Notes under the pieces: generated by a model | Seen by the model: only the letters and a program-made list of their open reading frames with translations | What the model was told of the DNA's origin: nothing | The model's database searches: none | In this document: positions 11,351 through 23,530 of the stretch, in pieces | Position numbering within the stretch: the first letter of the stretch is position 1 | Layout: every line of letters begins with the position of its first letter | Position numbers and translations under genes: made by a program | Source of the DNA: Siphonodentalium dalli | Taxonomy: Eukaryota; Mollusca; Scaphopoda; Gadilida; Siphonodentaliidae | Assembly: GCA_032622095.1 (NCBI GenBank) | Contig: CP136069.1 | Location: forward strand, 102,576,278-102,640,277 | DNA: 64,000 nt | Direction of reading: 5' to 3'

Positions 11351-13026
11351 TTACGCACCACAAGTATACAATACCAAAAGGCCACAGCATATGTATGACA
11401 CTTTTTAAAGAACTATCCGCATTCTCTGATCGACTTAAGAGCACAATTGATCACACACAATGGGATTAGCTGGAAATTGCTGCTGAGGACGTGTTGACCC
11501 CGACACACAACATGAGCTCTTCCCGACTGAACATGCCTTGGAAACTGGTGTGCTTTACCAAAAATCAGGTAACAATTGTGCTCTAAATCAACAGAAATGT
11601 ACAGATTGAACAAAACAGTTTTTCCAAATTTGTTATCAACATTTAACAGCTGATCTGATTTAAGTGACCAAGCTATGAAACATGCTAAACACTTTTCTAA
11701 ATGGAATGACCAGCTGTTTGCTTCATGCAACAGCCACATGTTGCGATCTTAAAATGGGTATTGCATCTGGGCATAGTAAAAACATGTAATCAGATGAGAG
11801 ATGACCATATATACCAGTATATACATGTATTTCAGAAGTAATCAATTCTTCCAAAAGGACACCTCATTTCACAAAAAGTCCCACATTAGGTTCGATTGGC
11901 CATGATAGTTGCAGCATGCACTTGCAGGTTGGAGAAGATGAGGGTCTATAATTTCACTAACATAATTCTTCATAATAGCTAATAGCCCTCATAACTTACC
12001 ATTTTAAAGATATTTTCATTTTCAATACCACCCCAGGTTATTGAGTGGTCCTGCTAATTTTATATTATGCTGATGGGTACTGCTGGATTGCTATGATGTT
12101 TGTAGGTCAAAGCGATTCTGTTAAGAAATAGTACCATAATTTTACCTAAAGTTGGTTATTTTTGCATTGTTTGGCTAATCCGAGCAATTTGTGCAAAAGT
12201 CAGTGTCTGTATGAAACATTCAAGAACATATATACTTCAAAATATTTAATGCGTACGCTGATGTTTGGTAAACAACAGGAATCTCAATTATGACCAGTTT
12301 GTAAAAACCAGCACCCATTATTAAAATATTTCACAATATACATGTTTTTTAATGTTTTCTACACATAGTGGCTTATCCTCGATTTGTACAGATCGCTTTG
12401 CTCTACCTGACTCATACCAAATTTATTAGCATCACCACTAAACTTGGGATGAATACTGCCAAATAAATATATTGTGATATAGAGGGCAGTGGAAAAATAA
12501 TGGTTGAGTCTTTTCTAAATATAATTCTAGTAAAACCTACACAATACCGTCTTGGTCTGATAAGAGTCATGTTTATTTAGGAGTATAGACATGAAGTCCA
12601 CCAGTCTCATGAAAATAAATGGGCTCTGCACTAGTAACATCTGGGCTCCTGGGACCCATTTATATTGACAAATGCAACACAAATGAAAAATACATAGTAC
12701 CTTTCCTCAAACATAGATTATAACCTGACAATCATTGTGTTAGAATCAGTGTTCATATGTATATGTAGGCATGGCCATAGTATGTTTTTGAAATACTGCA
12801 GAGTGCAGACAATAAATTTCACTAGAATATACATGTAGTTACTGCATGTACATCACACACATAAGGCGACTGACACACATACACGTACCTGCAGGGTTCA
12901 CAATATTTGACATGTAAAGTATATATATATATTTCCTGTGCCTGTAACATCAAACCAAATGGTTTACAGTACTTATACTGACATTTTTGGAGTGGCACAT
13001 ATACATACATAAAAAATAAAAGTCAA
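11351..13026. other. unique sequence, no gene recognised
   Basis: About 1.7 kb of low-repeat AT-rich DNA. The 108-codon frame at 11413-11739 (-) matches nothing I know and lacks splice or domain support. It could be UTR or intron of a neighbouring gene. Confidence 0.35.
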
Positions 13027-13554
13027 TTTAAAGGTAGATTATCTCTTTGTAAACATGTATTATATAGTTAACGGGGTATACAATATTAGATTTGAATCCA
13101 AGACTCATGTCCGGAAATACTTCTATCGATTAATATTAATTTTATTTCGAATATTTTTTCTGGTCTAAAAAGGTGTGTTTGTTCAGCTAACGAACAATAG
13201 TGGTTACTGTTAACAGAGACCAGAAATTTTATTGTACAATTTTGTCACAAATAAACGTTAATTATACCCATTATCGCTTATATATGTGGAACAAAACCAT
13301 ACAATCAATCTGGGACATTTGACGTTCGTTGCTTAGCCATAGGAACAGCCCAGTGCTCTATATCGCAATATGGTAACATCCGAATGGTCTGTTCTAAAAA
13401 TAGACACATAAACGGTCCCGATTTAATATTCGAAATAAAATCAATATTAATTGATAGAAGCTTTTCCGGACAGGGGACTTCAGTTCATATCTATTATTTT
13501 ATACCCACGCAACTATTTAAAATTTGTTATTTAAAGAGATAATCCATCTTTAAA
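13027..13554. mobile_element. 528-bp TIR element with TTTAAAGG ends
   Basis: The ends TTTAAAGGTAGATTATCTC / GAGATAATCCATCTTTAAA are inverted. Further in, GATTAATATTAATTTTATTT and AAATAAAATCAATATTAATT mirror each other, as do TCCGGAAATACTTCTATCGA and TTGATAGAAGCTTTTCCGGA. If TTAA is the target site, the ends are AGGTAGATTATC. The central part is non-coding. Confidence 0.75.
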
Positions 13555-14640
13555 GGGACGAAATGAAAAATAAAATCTGCAACTATAATGGAGATCTATA
13601 TTGCATTACAACATCCACAAATCTACAACATCCACAAATCTACAAAAACATTGGACTATCAGTCATTGGTAATGTGATCATTTTTCCTTGATAAGTTGAA
13701 ACATGAGGGAGGATTGCATAGCATGGCTACCTGCAGAATGTAGATTTGTATGTATTTATATCTGCATATCAACTGATGCTTGTATTTTTCTTCTAACTCA
13801 CTCTGAGCTCACAACGCAACAGAATTGCATTCAGAATTTCAAGCCCATAAAGCTAGACACTTTAGAATCAAGCTTGCCAAATAAATTTCTATGAACCTCA
13901 CGTGAACTCACTCAGTTGAACACAAGGAACGATTGTCAAGTTGGAAAATATTCTGTATGTATGGAAGCCCTATATTTTTAATGTGTGGATATATTATAAC
14001 TGGACTAAAGCCCTTATAAAATAATCTGAAGGATTATTTTAGTCTTTATTACTGGATATCACACCAATAATCAATAGACATGTATTTGTTAGTTTTGAAC
14101 AGGACAATATTTTAATATTACTGCAACTGCATCTTTCGTATGACTTATTTTCTTACAAACTCCCAAATTTGAACCAGAAAAAATTTAGGGCAAATATACA
14201 TCTACGTGTACATATACATATATCAGGATATACATATAGGCAATCATGCCAGGCTAGCCATTATTTGTTCTAAAATAATGTATGTGTTAGGGAAATTGTA
14301 GAACCTTTATACAAAATGGTGATGCAGCCAATCAAAATTGATGTGGGACTGATAAAGACACAACCTGCTCGACTACCGAATCATACTGATTGATCAAATT
14401 GTAGTAACTCAACATTTACTAAACCTACTTGTGGGCTGTGTATAATTCAATTCAACATTAGAATACCATAAAAACACCCTGTTCTCCCATAAGTTTAAAG
14501 AAAATAACACATTGAACTCATTTACAAGTAAATTGCTAATGTGATATATGTCATTGCATTTATAACCATTTTGGCAGCCATCTTACATCAAAGGCCATGA
14601 AATCTAGATAACAAAAGATGAACTACATTCAAATTATATC
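13555..14640. other. unique non-coding stretch
   Basis: AT-rich sequence with a short duplicated phrase (ACATCCACAAATCTACAA twice near 13611-13642). No frame with splice sites or domains is seen. Confidence 0.35.
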
Positions 14641-15445
14641 ACCAGGTAACCTTTTTAGGTTACTGATCAAATACCCTATAATAGATTATTTCCTCAACAT
14701 CTTTGTTATTGGGAAAATGTCTGTTTTTCATTCTACGACCAAAAACCTTATTTTCAGGGTCAAGAGCTCCTTGAAGGTCAATCCCATCCGATAATGGTAC
14801 AGAAAATATCAGAAATGATACCTGTATGTGGCACCAATGGATATAGGTCAATAAAATTGGGGGCTCAACTTTGAGATAAATTGGGGTTCAGGCCCTTAAA
14901 AATGGATTTTGTTTTGTTTTTGGCAATTATCTTAAAAACCATTGACTTTTGGATATGAAAATGTATTACTGACCCCCCCATAATATGGCCATTCCGCACA
15001 TTTTGAGTGGTAACACGACCCCCTATGTCCAACGGTTCTGGAGATATAGTCACCCATTTCGCCCTCAATGGGAAATGTGTCACCAACCAAATATTGTTTG
15101 TGTACCTTCAATTAGTGGATTCATGAAGAATTTTGCTCTGGACATACAAGTGCATACAAAACCACCATGAGCTACTAGAGTATATTCGAATTCTATCTGT
15201 ATTTTGGGCTGAGAAACTCGCATACCAAATTTGATTTCAGATATTTTTTTTTAAGTTATTGCAGCATGCGTGAATTCTAAGTCGAAGAAGGGCCATAACT
15301 CCATAAAATAAAAACTTGGATCAAACCCATATTTTAACTCGATCTGTATTTTGGGCTGAGAAACAGATATACAAAATTTGGTTCTGATCGAATAATTTTT
15401 TTTTTTAGTTATTGCACCATGCGTAAAGTGTCTACCAGACGGACG
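14641..15445 (-). mobile_element. family D element, reverse orientation (includes inverted arm 2, 14752-15184)
   Basis: Read on the minus strand, it starts near 15441 with GTCCGTCTGGTAGACACTTT, then D core phrases (CCAAATTTTGTATA, CTCAGCCCAAAATACAGAT), then the 430-bp segment that mirrors 10776-11264. Minus-strand frames here are repeat translations. About 15190-15400 holds two D core units. Confidence 0.7.
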
Positions 15446-15570
15446 ACGAGTAAATAAACCAATATAAAATGAGACATATCAGATGAAAGTATCAGGAATG
15501 TTGAAAAGTGTTATTTTTTAACTACAGAAATCCATGCAAGTGAATGAGGAGAAACTGAGGAGAAACCTGG
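15446..15570. other. spacer ahead of the LINE tail
   Basis: Short unique sequence between the D repeat and the poly-T tract of the LINE. Nothing else is seen. Confidence 0.3.
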
Positions 15571-15612
15571 AGAATTTTTTTTTTTTTTTTTTAAATTTTT
15601 TTTTTATTTATA
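15571..15612 (-). other. LINE poly(A) tail (poly-T on plus strand)
   Basis: T-runs broken by AAA, followed on the plus strand by TTTATTTAT. Read on the minus strand this is ATAAATAAA then poly(A), i.e. the 3' end of the minus-strand LINE whose coding relics lie at 16231-16706 and 19538-20490. Confidence 0.65.
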
Positions 15613-15870
15613 GAAGTTATTTACACTATATACAATGATGTCATACAAATATTTATGCAATCAAACACATAATATTAATAATTATAGTGACACCACAGGT
15701 GGGGCGGGTGGGGGTTGTTGTACACTCACCATTCACTCTCCTTGCACACCATACAGTATATCGATCAGGAAGACAGGAAGACAGCCCGGCAGGGCTATGT
15801 TCCCCCCAGCAATATACTGAATTATTCTAGTTATATGTTAATTTATTGTTCTATTCATATGTGTATTGTA

Positions 15871-15902
15871 AATAAAAATATCCTATCCTATCCTATCCTA
15901 TC
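15871..15902 (+). repeat. AATAAA followed by (TATCC)n tail
   Basis: AATAAAAATATCCTATCC followed by more TATCC units on the plus strand. The poly(A) signal directly upstream of a short tandem repeat looks like the 3' end of a separate plus-strand retroelement embedded in the LINE 3' region. The body of that element is not recognised. Confidence 0.5.
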
Positions 15903-16230
15903 AGTATTTTTAAATAACATAATATACAAAAAGAAAAACAAATATCTTCGATTGTCAAAATCATATATAGTAACATTTCGGTCTTTGTACACATATATAA
16001 TTAAAACAAAACATGTGTTGGATTGGTAGCTGGTTCCAGTTTCTTGTTTTGAGGGTATCTGGGTTTTGTATCATAATTGTTTTGATTGCCTTATTTAGTA
16101 TGGGTTTAACACTTTTGTCAAAGTTCCCCATTCCTCTTGAAATTTCAACAGCCTATCGCCTCTCAAAGCATTGATCTTTTCTATATGAGATCGGCTTACT
16201 AATTCGTTCAAGAACGCTTTCATAGATAAT

Positions 16231-16706
16231 TAAATGGGGTCGAATTTTGTTTTATAAATATAGTACTTTAATATAATTAAAATCATGTTTTTTATATTGG
16301 CGTTCTTTTCCGACGAAACGCCGAATAATATGTTACATTTTGTAAGTTGAATATCTGGTATGTTGGTGTTCATCCAGTGTTGGACTGTTTTTAAGAAGCG
16401 TGATACTATAGGACAGACAAAGAAGATATGGGATATTGATTCTATCATTTGACATCTATTACAGTCACTATCGTCATCTTCTGGAGTAATTGTTTTGTTG
16501 CTAAAATTCTGGTATTTATGCGGAACTGGAACCATCGCAACCTGGTGTCAGAAAGTGATTTAAACAGAACAGTGAATATATGTGTCCATGGTACTTGAAT
16601 ATTGGTGTATCCAAGTTCTAATCCCCATTTCTGTATTGAGGAAGGTTTTGTCGTTTTATCAGATATGAGAATGTCATAAAAATCCTTGAAGACCCGAATA
16701 CTTTTT
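16231..16706 (-). pseudogene. LINE reverse-transcriptase C-terminus with CCHC knuckle (relic)
   Basis: Minus-strand translation from 16706 gives an L1/Tx1-style segment with FKDFYDIL, KWGLEL, then DTRLRWFQFRINTRIL. A frameshift follows, and then the terminal zinc knuckle CNRCQMIESISHIFFVC (C-x2-C-x7-H-x4-C), typical of LINE ORF2 C-termini. The intact frame runs 16230-16535. The upstream part of the same protein lies at 19538-20467, separated by a family A insertion that starts exactly at 16707. Dead by frameshift and insertion. Confidence 0.8.
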
Positions 16707-19530
16707 AGCTCACCTGAGACGAAGTCTCCGGTGGAGCTATATCACTCCTCGTCCGTTGTCCATCAACAATCATCTTCTCGTCCCGAACCGTAAGACTTAA
16801 CGTGTTCATATTTGGTGTGGATGTTCCCTAGTTGACTCACATTCAGATTTGTTAAAATGAGGTCACTGGGTTGATTAGTTGAGAAAGCAGGGCCATAACT
16901 CTATTCCTCCATAGTAATTCTTAGAATAACTTCTTCTTTTGAACCATTTGACCGATTTAGCTTACATTTGGTATGGAGAGTCCTTGTGTGACTGGGGTTC
17001 AGATTTGTTCAAATGGGGTCACTGGGCCAAATAGGGGCAGAGCCAGGGCCCAGGGACATAACTCTTAAAAAAAAGTTAATTCAAATCCTTGTTTTAAACC
17101 CTTGCACCCCCCCCCACCTCCCCCACCACTGCATGTACCTGCCACCCCACACCAGAGATCCCTGCAAGGTTCACCCCATTAAAAGCCTTACACTTTAGTT
17201 ATATGACATGCCAGGAACTGACCAGCCTTAATTCTCACAGTGCTCACAGCTGTGTGTCCAGTCATTATAAAGTAATTAACTTTATCTCAATATCCACATT
17301 TATCAGGCTATTTAAAGAGAGAAAGATGTGTGTGAATGTAATTTAATCCTATGTGTTTACAGCAATCTCAAATACAACTTTAACTATTTGACATTGTACA
17401 CATTTTATAATAGTATTAGTATTAACCATTTCATTACCAGAGCTATGCTGGTACAGCAATAACGACCCTGCACCAGTGTATTCCCCTATATATAAGAGAA
17501 TACACTGGGGTTCAAGATCAAGGAAATATTGTTAGGCCAATATAGTCAGACATCCAAATAAATCACACATGTCCTATTCTCGCAGGGATGTCCCCACATA
17601 TGTTTGGGGAGGGGGCAAATTTCTCAGATTTGTTCATTGAGATGTAATTGTTTTTCCAAAACCAATTACATATACTAAAATAAAATGAATATAAAATAAT
17701 AGACCATTGATCAAGAGAAATGAGCTCCTAGTTTTAATATTTGTCCAATATTTATTATTTTATAACAAAGTACTAGTATCATGCCAGTGCATTGTCTTAT
17801 ATATGTGAGTGTCCCATATGTAGCCTCACCTAAGAGAATGCACTGGCTTTCAAGGTTAAGGAAATATTGTTAGGCAAATGTAGACAAGCATCCAATAAAT
17901 CACAGATGTCCTATTCTTGCAGGGATGTCCCCATGGGTTGAGGGGGTGGAATTAGCAGATTTGTTCAATGAGATGTAATTTGTTTTCTCAAAATTAATTA
18001 TATAGACTAAAATGAATATAAAATAGTAAACTACTTAATTTTTTAACCCCCAGATTACATTATATAAAATATATGGCATATTATATACCATTTGAAAGAG
18101 CAAGCTCCAAAACATTGTATTATCAACTTATCCAGTATAATAAACTGTGGACATGTTTTTATTGAGTTGCCAAAGAGTTTTGTCATCTAGATTGCAGCAA
18201 AAAGCTAAATTATTTTCAATGCAGGGGGAATAACTATATATATTAAAGATGGAGTTCTTCCCCTTCCATTAAAAAAGTTTGAATTCTGTTGCATTTTGGG
18301 ATCCAAAGTCGGGGGGGGGGGGGGGGGGAGTCATTCTATAATTTCAATAGTTTTTGGCTCACCTGAGACAAAGTCTCTGGTGGAGCTATAGTCATCACTC
18401 CTCGTCCGTCCGTCGACAATTCTTTAAACTTCTCCTCTGGAACCATAAGACCGAATGGGTTCATAGTTGGTGTGGATATTGCCTAGGTGACTCACATTCA
18501 GATTTGTTCAAATGAGGTCACTGGGTCAAATGTGGGCAGGGACATAACTCCACAAAATATTAAAAATTGCAAGTGAAGTCTGACATTTTTATAAACATTT
18601 CCTGGAGTTCTGCTAGAGGTCATTAATTCCCAATTACAACATCAATCTATCATATGTATTGTTCAAATCTTTCAACAGGACATTTAACTCTCCCACACCC
18701 ACCACTTCACCAGAACATATTTGGCAAACTTGAAAAGTGTTCTTTGAAAGAACCACCAGCTCTATTTAGTTCACATTTAATATTGAGGCTCCTTTGGTGA
18801 TGTGTGATTCAGATTTGTTTAATCAGGATCACCGGGTCAAGTAGGTGCAAGGCCAGCTACATTACTCTTTCTCTCCATAGTAATTCATCATACGTCTCCT
18901 ATGCAAGAATGAAATGGCCTATTTTGCTTATATTTAGTAGGAAATTACCTTGGGTGACAGATTTGTGAAACTGGCATTACAAAGTCGAATAAGGGCATTG
19001 CCAGAGACATAACTATTTCACAACATAGTAATTCTTAAAATATGTATGGCAGAGCCAAGAACTAGTTGGCTTATTTAGCATGAAATGTTCTTGTTTGACT
19101 GCGATACAGATATTTTTAATGGGGTAACCTGGAAAAATAGGACAGTTTCCTTCTTAATATGCTTCCTTCACAAGGACCATCAGGTCTATGTTACAAAAAG
19201 GCGCTTGTGAGATTGGAAATTTCCAACAATTGGGAAAGTTTGAGATATCAATTGTGTAATTCCAACCTAAGACTTGGGAGTCTGGAGCCCAGTCGGGAGG
19301 GGACTTGTTGGGGGGGGGGGGGGGGGGGGGGGTGATCAGTAGTGTACATTTGGTAATTTGGCCACATATCCTGTTTAGATCTACTTCTTTTAAAGTGATT
19401 ATGAAAAGTTCTGACTGTTGTGGTCTCCAGAGTCCCAGTCTTATCAGTCTTTGCAGTCTGGTGAGCGACCCCACAGTCATTGACTGTCTTGTTAGAAGCA
19501 ATGACAACTGCCCTGGAATCAGGGGGCTTG
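16707..19530 (+). mobile_element. family A insertion splitting the LINE
   Basis: It starts with the 5' hairpin AGCTCACCTGAGACGAAG/TCTCCGGTGGAGCT and CGTCCGTTGTCC, followed by repeated core phrases (TTCAGATTTGTTCAAATGG, GGTCACTGGG, CCATAGTAATTCTTA). A second 5' end lies at 18356, so at least two elements are nested or in tandem. The 3' end has the AGTCCCAGTC module and a terminal hairpin CCCTGGAATCAGGG followed by CTTG at 19530. LINE coding sequence stops on both sides, which fixes the borders. The TCATTCT-flanked G-run near 18310-18328 and the G-run at 19311-19332 are low complexity. Confidence 0.75.
17400..18040 (+). repeat. two copies of an AGTGCATTCTCTTATAT block
   Basis: Each copy has TATTAACC-ATTTCAT, GCACCAGTGTATTC or CCAGTGCATTGTCTTATATA, a mirrored GAGAATGCACTGG, then CAAGGAAATATTGTTAGG and TGTCCTATTCTCGCAGGGAT. 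The same block recurs at 40190-40800 and starts again at 63955-64000. The paired CAGTG...CACTG phrases form foldbacks. Non-coding. Confidence 0.65.
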
Positions 19531-19537
19531 TTTTTTT

Positions 19538-20490
19538 TTATAGCGTTTGGTCGAGCATTTGTGACAGCTTGATCAACTGTTTGTTGATACTATGGATTGT
19601 AATGAAATTTGTCGATATATCATAAAATTGTTTCATCATAGCTACAGTTGGGAGTTCGTTGTTGTCTGAAATAAGATCATTCACAAATATCACCCCTTTT
19701 TGCTTCCATTCCTGTATATCAATTGAACGCTGGTTTACTTTAATATTATCGTTATTCCATATAGTATTTGAGTTTAGGTATGAGTATTTACTGGGCAGCT
19801 TTTTGAGTAAATTTGTCCAAGCCGTTATGACGTCACGCCAAAATGGGTTTATGAATGTACCCTTGATCGATTCGATGTATTTTGGACAGTATGTGAGGAA
19901 TAGTGGATCAGACAATATGTCGGGTGCAATACTTATCCACTTGGCGCGTTTTGTGGTTAATCTCCTGAGCCAGGTTATTTTTAGGGCTTCGATAAATTCT
20001 TTAATTTTTGTCATCTTTAGGCCGCCTTGTTGGTAATCTTTACACATTTGTGAACGTTTAATTCGGTCTCGTTTGCCGTTCCAGATTAACCTGAATAACA
20101 TGGTAGTTAGTTCGTCAATAAAATTTTGGGCGGGGTTTGGCAAAGATTGAAATAGATGGACTAATTTTGGAATTATGACAGATTTGATGATTACAATGCG
20201 ACCTAGTGGAGTCAAGGACCTGTGTTTCCATTTTTCAATTCCGGTTTTCAGTTCGATAAGTTTGTTTTCAAAATTGAGGTTATTCAGTTGCGACAAATCT
20301 GTGCTATATGTTATTCCCAACAATTTGAATTGTTTTGTTACACGAATATCGCAATTTACAATGGGTGCACCGTGATTAGCTTTGCTTGCGCCTAACCAAA
20401 TAATCTGACATTTTTCCAGGTTGGCTTTCAATCCTGACATATTTGCGAATGTGTCGAGAACATTCAAGCAATTTCTGTCAAATTCTATCT
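19538..20490 (-). pseudogene. LINE ORF2 reverse transcriptase, 5'-truncated (L1/Tx1-like)
   Basis: The 309-codon frame 19538-20467 (-) starts inside the RT domain, downstream of the FADD catalytic box, which is absent because the element is 5'-truncated near 20490. Landmarks: NMSGLKANLEKCQIIWLG (after-FADD region), FKLLGITY, SLTPLGRIVIIKSVIIPKLV (thumb), then LIWNGKRDRIKRSQM and QQGGLKM. This order is characteristic of the L1/Tx1 side of LINE RTs, from memory. The frame runs into stops where the family A insertion begins; the C-terminal remainder is at 16231-16706. It copies nothing today. Confidence 0.85.
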
Positions 20491-22289
20491 ACTTGTGATG
20501 TCCAGATAACTACTGAGCCATATGAATTATATAGTTGGTCACGTGTTGTTTATAACAAAGATTTTAGTACTTAACATCGATGTTAATGCATGCAAAATTA
20601 CCTGTTATCAATAAAAATAATTGTTATTGTTGTAACTGGGGGTCTGAACACATCTGTAATCGATTAAACGGCATCTCTGGACAACACTTTCAGTACAAGA
20701 TTCATATTGGGTCCCATTCAGATCAATTCGAAAATGTTTGTAATGTCATTATCAAAAATATGTATTTTTTTCGACCAAAAATGTGTTTGGGGGAGGGGTA
20801 GCTAAAATCCAATATCTCGCAAACCGTTTAAAAATTCTGTAAACTTCTTTCTTCATATGCTTGTCAGATAACCAATACACCATATGGACTAAATATTTCA
20901 ATATTATTGCAATATCCGTTTGAATGATAATGTTCGAAAAATAAATTTATTTTGAAAAAGAGCGATTTTTCAACAAAAAATAAATGTTTCGGCTCCAAAT
21001 GGCACGAAAATCCAAATTAACCGACACTTATTGCATATCAAATACAGATATGGTATGCTGTAGTCATTTTAACACCAACAATGTGGGCAAATAACTTAGG
21101 ACATAGCCGCAGGGCTCACTTTACCAAAATCGTTAATTTCTGGGAAAAGTCACTGGTGGGTATCGTTCATCGTCGATTTGAGAATAGCCACCACCAATTC
21201 CGTTATTTTTCACTACCATTTTCGTAAAGAGTATATATTTCTCCTTTAAAAAAAGTTAGTTTTAACTTGTTCTACCGTGGGTAGGGGTATCTCGAAAACT
21301 AGAGCTCTTTTTCGATTTGGCCGCTGTACTAGTTGTCCTTTACTGTGTGTGCAACTTTCACGAATATTGTATTGTATTCGCTAAAATAGAGACACTTCGA
21401 ATGTTGGTTCTATTGATCAATCAAGACCAACTACCGTGACCGATTTAATCGGGTAGGCCATGCACAGAAACCAAAACACCGACTTTTAATAGGTAATGCG
21501 TCTGCAGATACACGTTTCGCACGCAGTTTCTGTTCACTGCGACCAAATCAATCGCGGAACTACTATAGAGATACCTCTCATCAAAACCAAATTATTGGTT
21601 ACGGTACTTATCTTAATTGCTGCCATAGCTCTTGTTCATGTGTGCCTCTTGTCTTGTCAATCCTTCCGATGTTCAGGGAGGACTTCATTTACAGAGTGGG
21701 TATACATGTAGGATCCCGTACGATTCACCGCCGAATTGCGAACATCTGATTTCCTCCCGAGCAGATTGAAGAGGTGATTTTTCTTTTGTCTCCTCTTGTC
21801 TTGTTTAAAGCTGAGATCGATGTTCGGCCTTGTGTGGCCTATAGTCTCATATTCAGCTGCTCCTTTCAATCTTAATTGTGACAAATCTGCGATTTGGGCT
21901 TTGTGTCGATTTCTATTTTCGAAAGTCAAGTTGACGGGACCAACATCATGCTAGAAGTGAATATGATTCCTGAACATGTGACCCCTCTTTGTCACCACTA
22001 AGCCCCATTGGCTGTTTAATACCTCGTCACGTGTTCATAAACAAACATAATTACACTCATTCACGAAACCCACCGTTTCCCGCGCTATTTAATTATATAT
22101 ATATGTTAACCCGTGTCGCCAAGACATTAAATGTTTTTCTCTAAACTGCGAAACACAAAAAACTATTATTAATATCGGTTGGCCATAGGATCTGAAGTTC
22201 CCCTATCCAATATCCCTCCCTTTCTTTGTGGTGGATAACCGTTTCTTCCACAGATTCCGTCACAGTGGTTTGTTCAATAGGTTGGAAAC
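20491..22289. other. unique sequence, no gene recognised
   Basis: About 1.8 kb with no repeat family I can name. The frames at 21496-21711 (+), with a hydrophobic stretch LLVTVLILIAAIALVHVCLL, and 21657-21929 (-) are short, overlap each other and have no support. It could be host intron. Confidence 0.35.
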
Positions 22290-23530
22290 TAAAGTGGAGT
22301 CTGACACTGACAATCTATATTAAAGTGCTGTGCAACATATGTGTCCCTACCATAATAAATGTCACTGAGATGTCTTTGAATTCTCTTTTTTACTGAATTT
22401 TGTGTTTCTCCAACGTTGCATTTTGCATCTGATTAGGTAAATAAGATTTTCAGAGTCACAATCCAAATTTTTGCACATTTGATAAACATTTTTGGTCTGT
22501 TGACTGAAGAAAGACAAGTCTGTGTTAATGTAGCTTATTTTGTTCAGACTACAGACCGTTTTTGAGCAGAATTTAGAAGATCCCGAACCCAATACGGGAC
22601 GTTGAATGCTTATTTTCTTAGGTATATGTTCACTATCATTAGAGAATGTTGGGTTTTCAATTTGGAAAATAGTTTCGGACTTTATGATGCTGAGGAATCT
22701 CCTAGAGTATCCCCGCAAGCACAAAGCCTGGAACAGTATATTAGTAGCTTGATTGAAAGATGTCAGATTGCTGTTGTTTCTGTGGAACCTGAGTGACTTG
22801 TGATTTGATTATCCCCTTAATGTATGAGGTGGATGGAAGGATTTGATGTGAATCACTCGGTTTGAAATATACCTTGGCGTCGAGAATTTTATTAGCTTTA
22901 GATTGTTACCCCTTAAAAATGGTGAGGTCGAGGAAATCGATGGATGTATCTGACTGCGTGCATGTGAGCTCGATGTGGAGAGAGTTATCATTCAAAATAT
23001 TATTTTTTTTTTATCCAAATCTGCTATGTAATGAGGCCATACCAAGAAAATTGAGGTATCGTAGATAATTAAGGGGCTGTTTTGGGCAATTTGCTAGCAC
23101 CTCATCTTCCCACTGTGCCATGAATATGGCGCCCAATGTTTTCCCATACTAACCCCCTTTATTTGCTGGTATATTTCTCTGTTGAACTCAAAGTCATTGC
23201 CTTCAAGAGAAATTTTGAACTCAAGAATTTCTTTCGTGGGCCGGCGCTTGTCAGAATGATTTCTGTTTTAGTGTACTTCCGTGTACGTATTTTAGAAGTT
23301 GTCTGTATTGAAAATAGGAGGAATGTGTACTGCTGACATGCATAGATGGGTGAAATAAGCCCGAAGGTTTGGAATTGCCCCTGGTAAGGTTATTTGGGCA
23401 CGGTTTGATAGCTTATTTCCCATGGTGAAATCCCGCAATGATTTAATCACGTTGCTTCTGTGGACACCTATTTTCACAGTATTTATAAAATCAACACAAG
23501 TCGGTTTATTTCTCATGTTCTTTTAATACG
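22290..23530 (-). pseudogene. Penelope-like element relic: RT plus GIY-YIG endonuclease
   Basis: Penelope-like elements encode an RT fused to a C-terminal GIY-YIG nuclease. Read on the minus strand in three frames, the order is: RNKPTCVDFINT near the start, NDFEFNREIYQQIKGVSMGK with WAP (RT palm), a degraded catalytic region where RYL is followed by NFLGMA instead of the expected DD, FLDLTIFKG and AKVYFKPSDSHQ (thumb), LCLRGYSRRFL, then CDSENLIYLIRCK and, after a frameshift, NVGETQNSVKKRIQRHLSDI and VAQHFN (GIY-YIG domain). Multiple frameshifts and stops make it inactive. It ends next to the composite transposon at 23576. Confidence 0.8.

Noticed and set aside
11413-11739. 108-codon minus frame
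   Set aside because: No motif, no splice support, and low-complexity neighbours; kept as unassigned sequence.
19154-19507. 117-codon minus frame with a proline run
   Set aside because: The proline run is the poly-G tract on the other strand; the frame lies in the family A 3' region.
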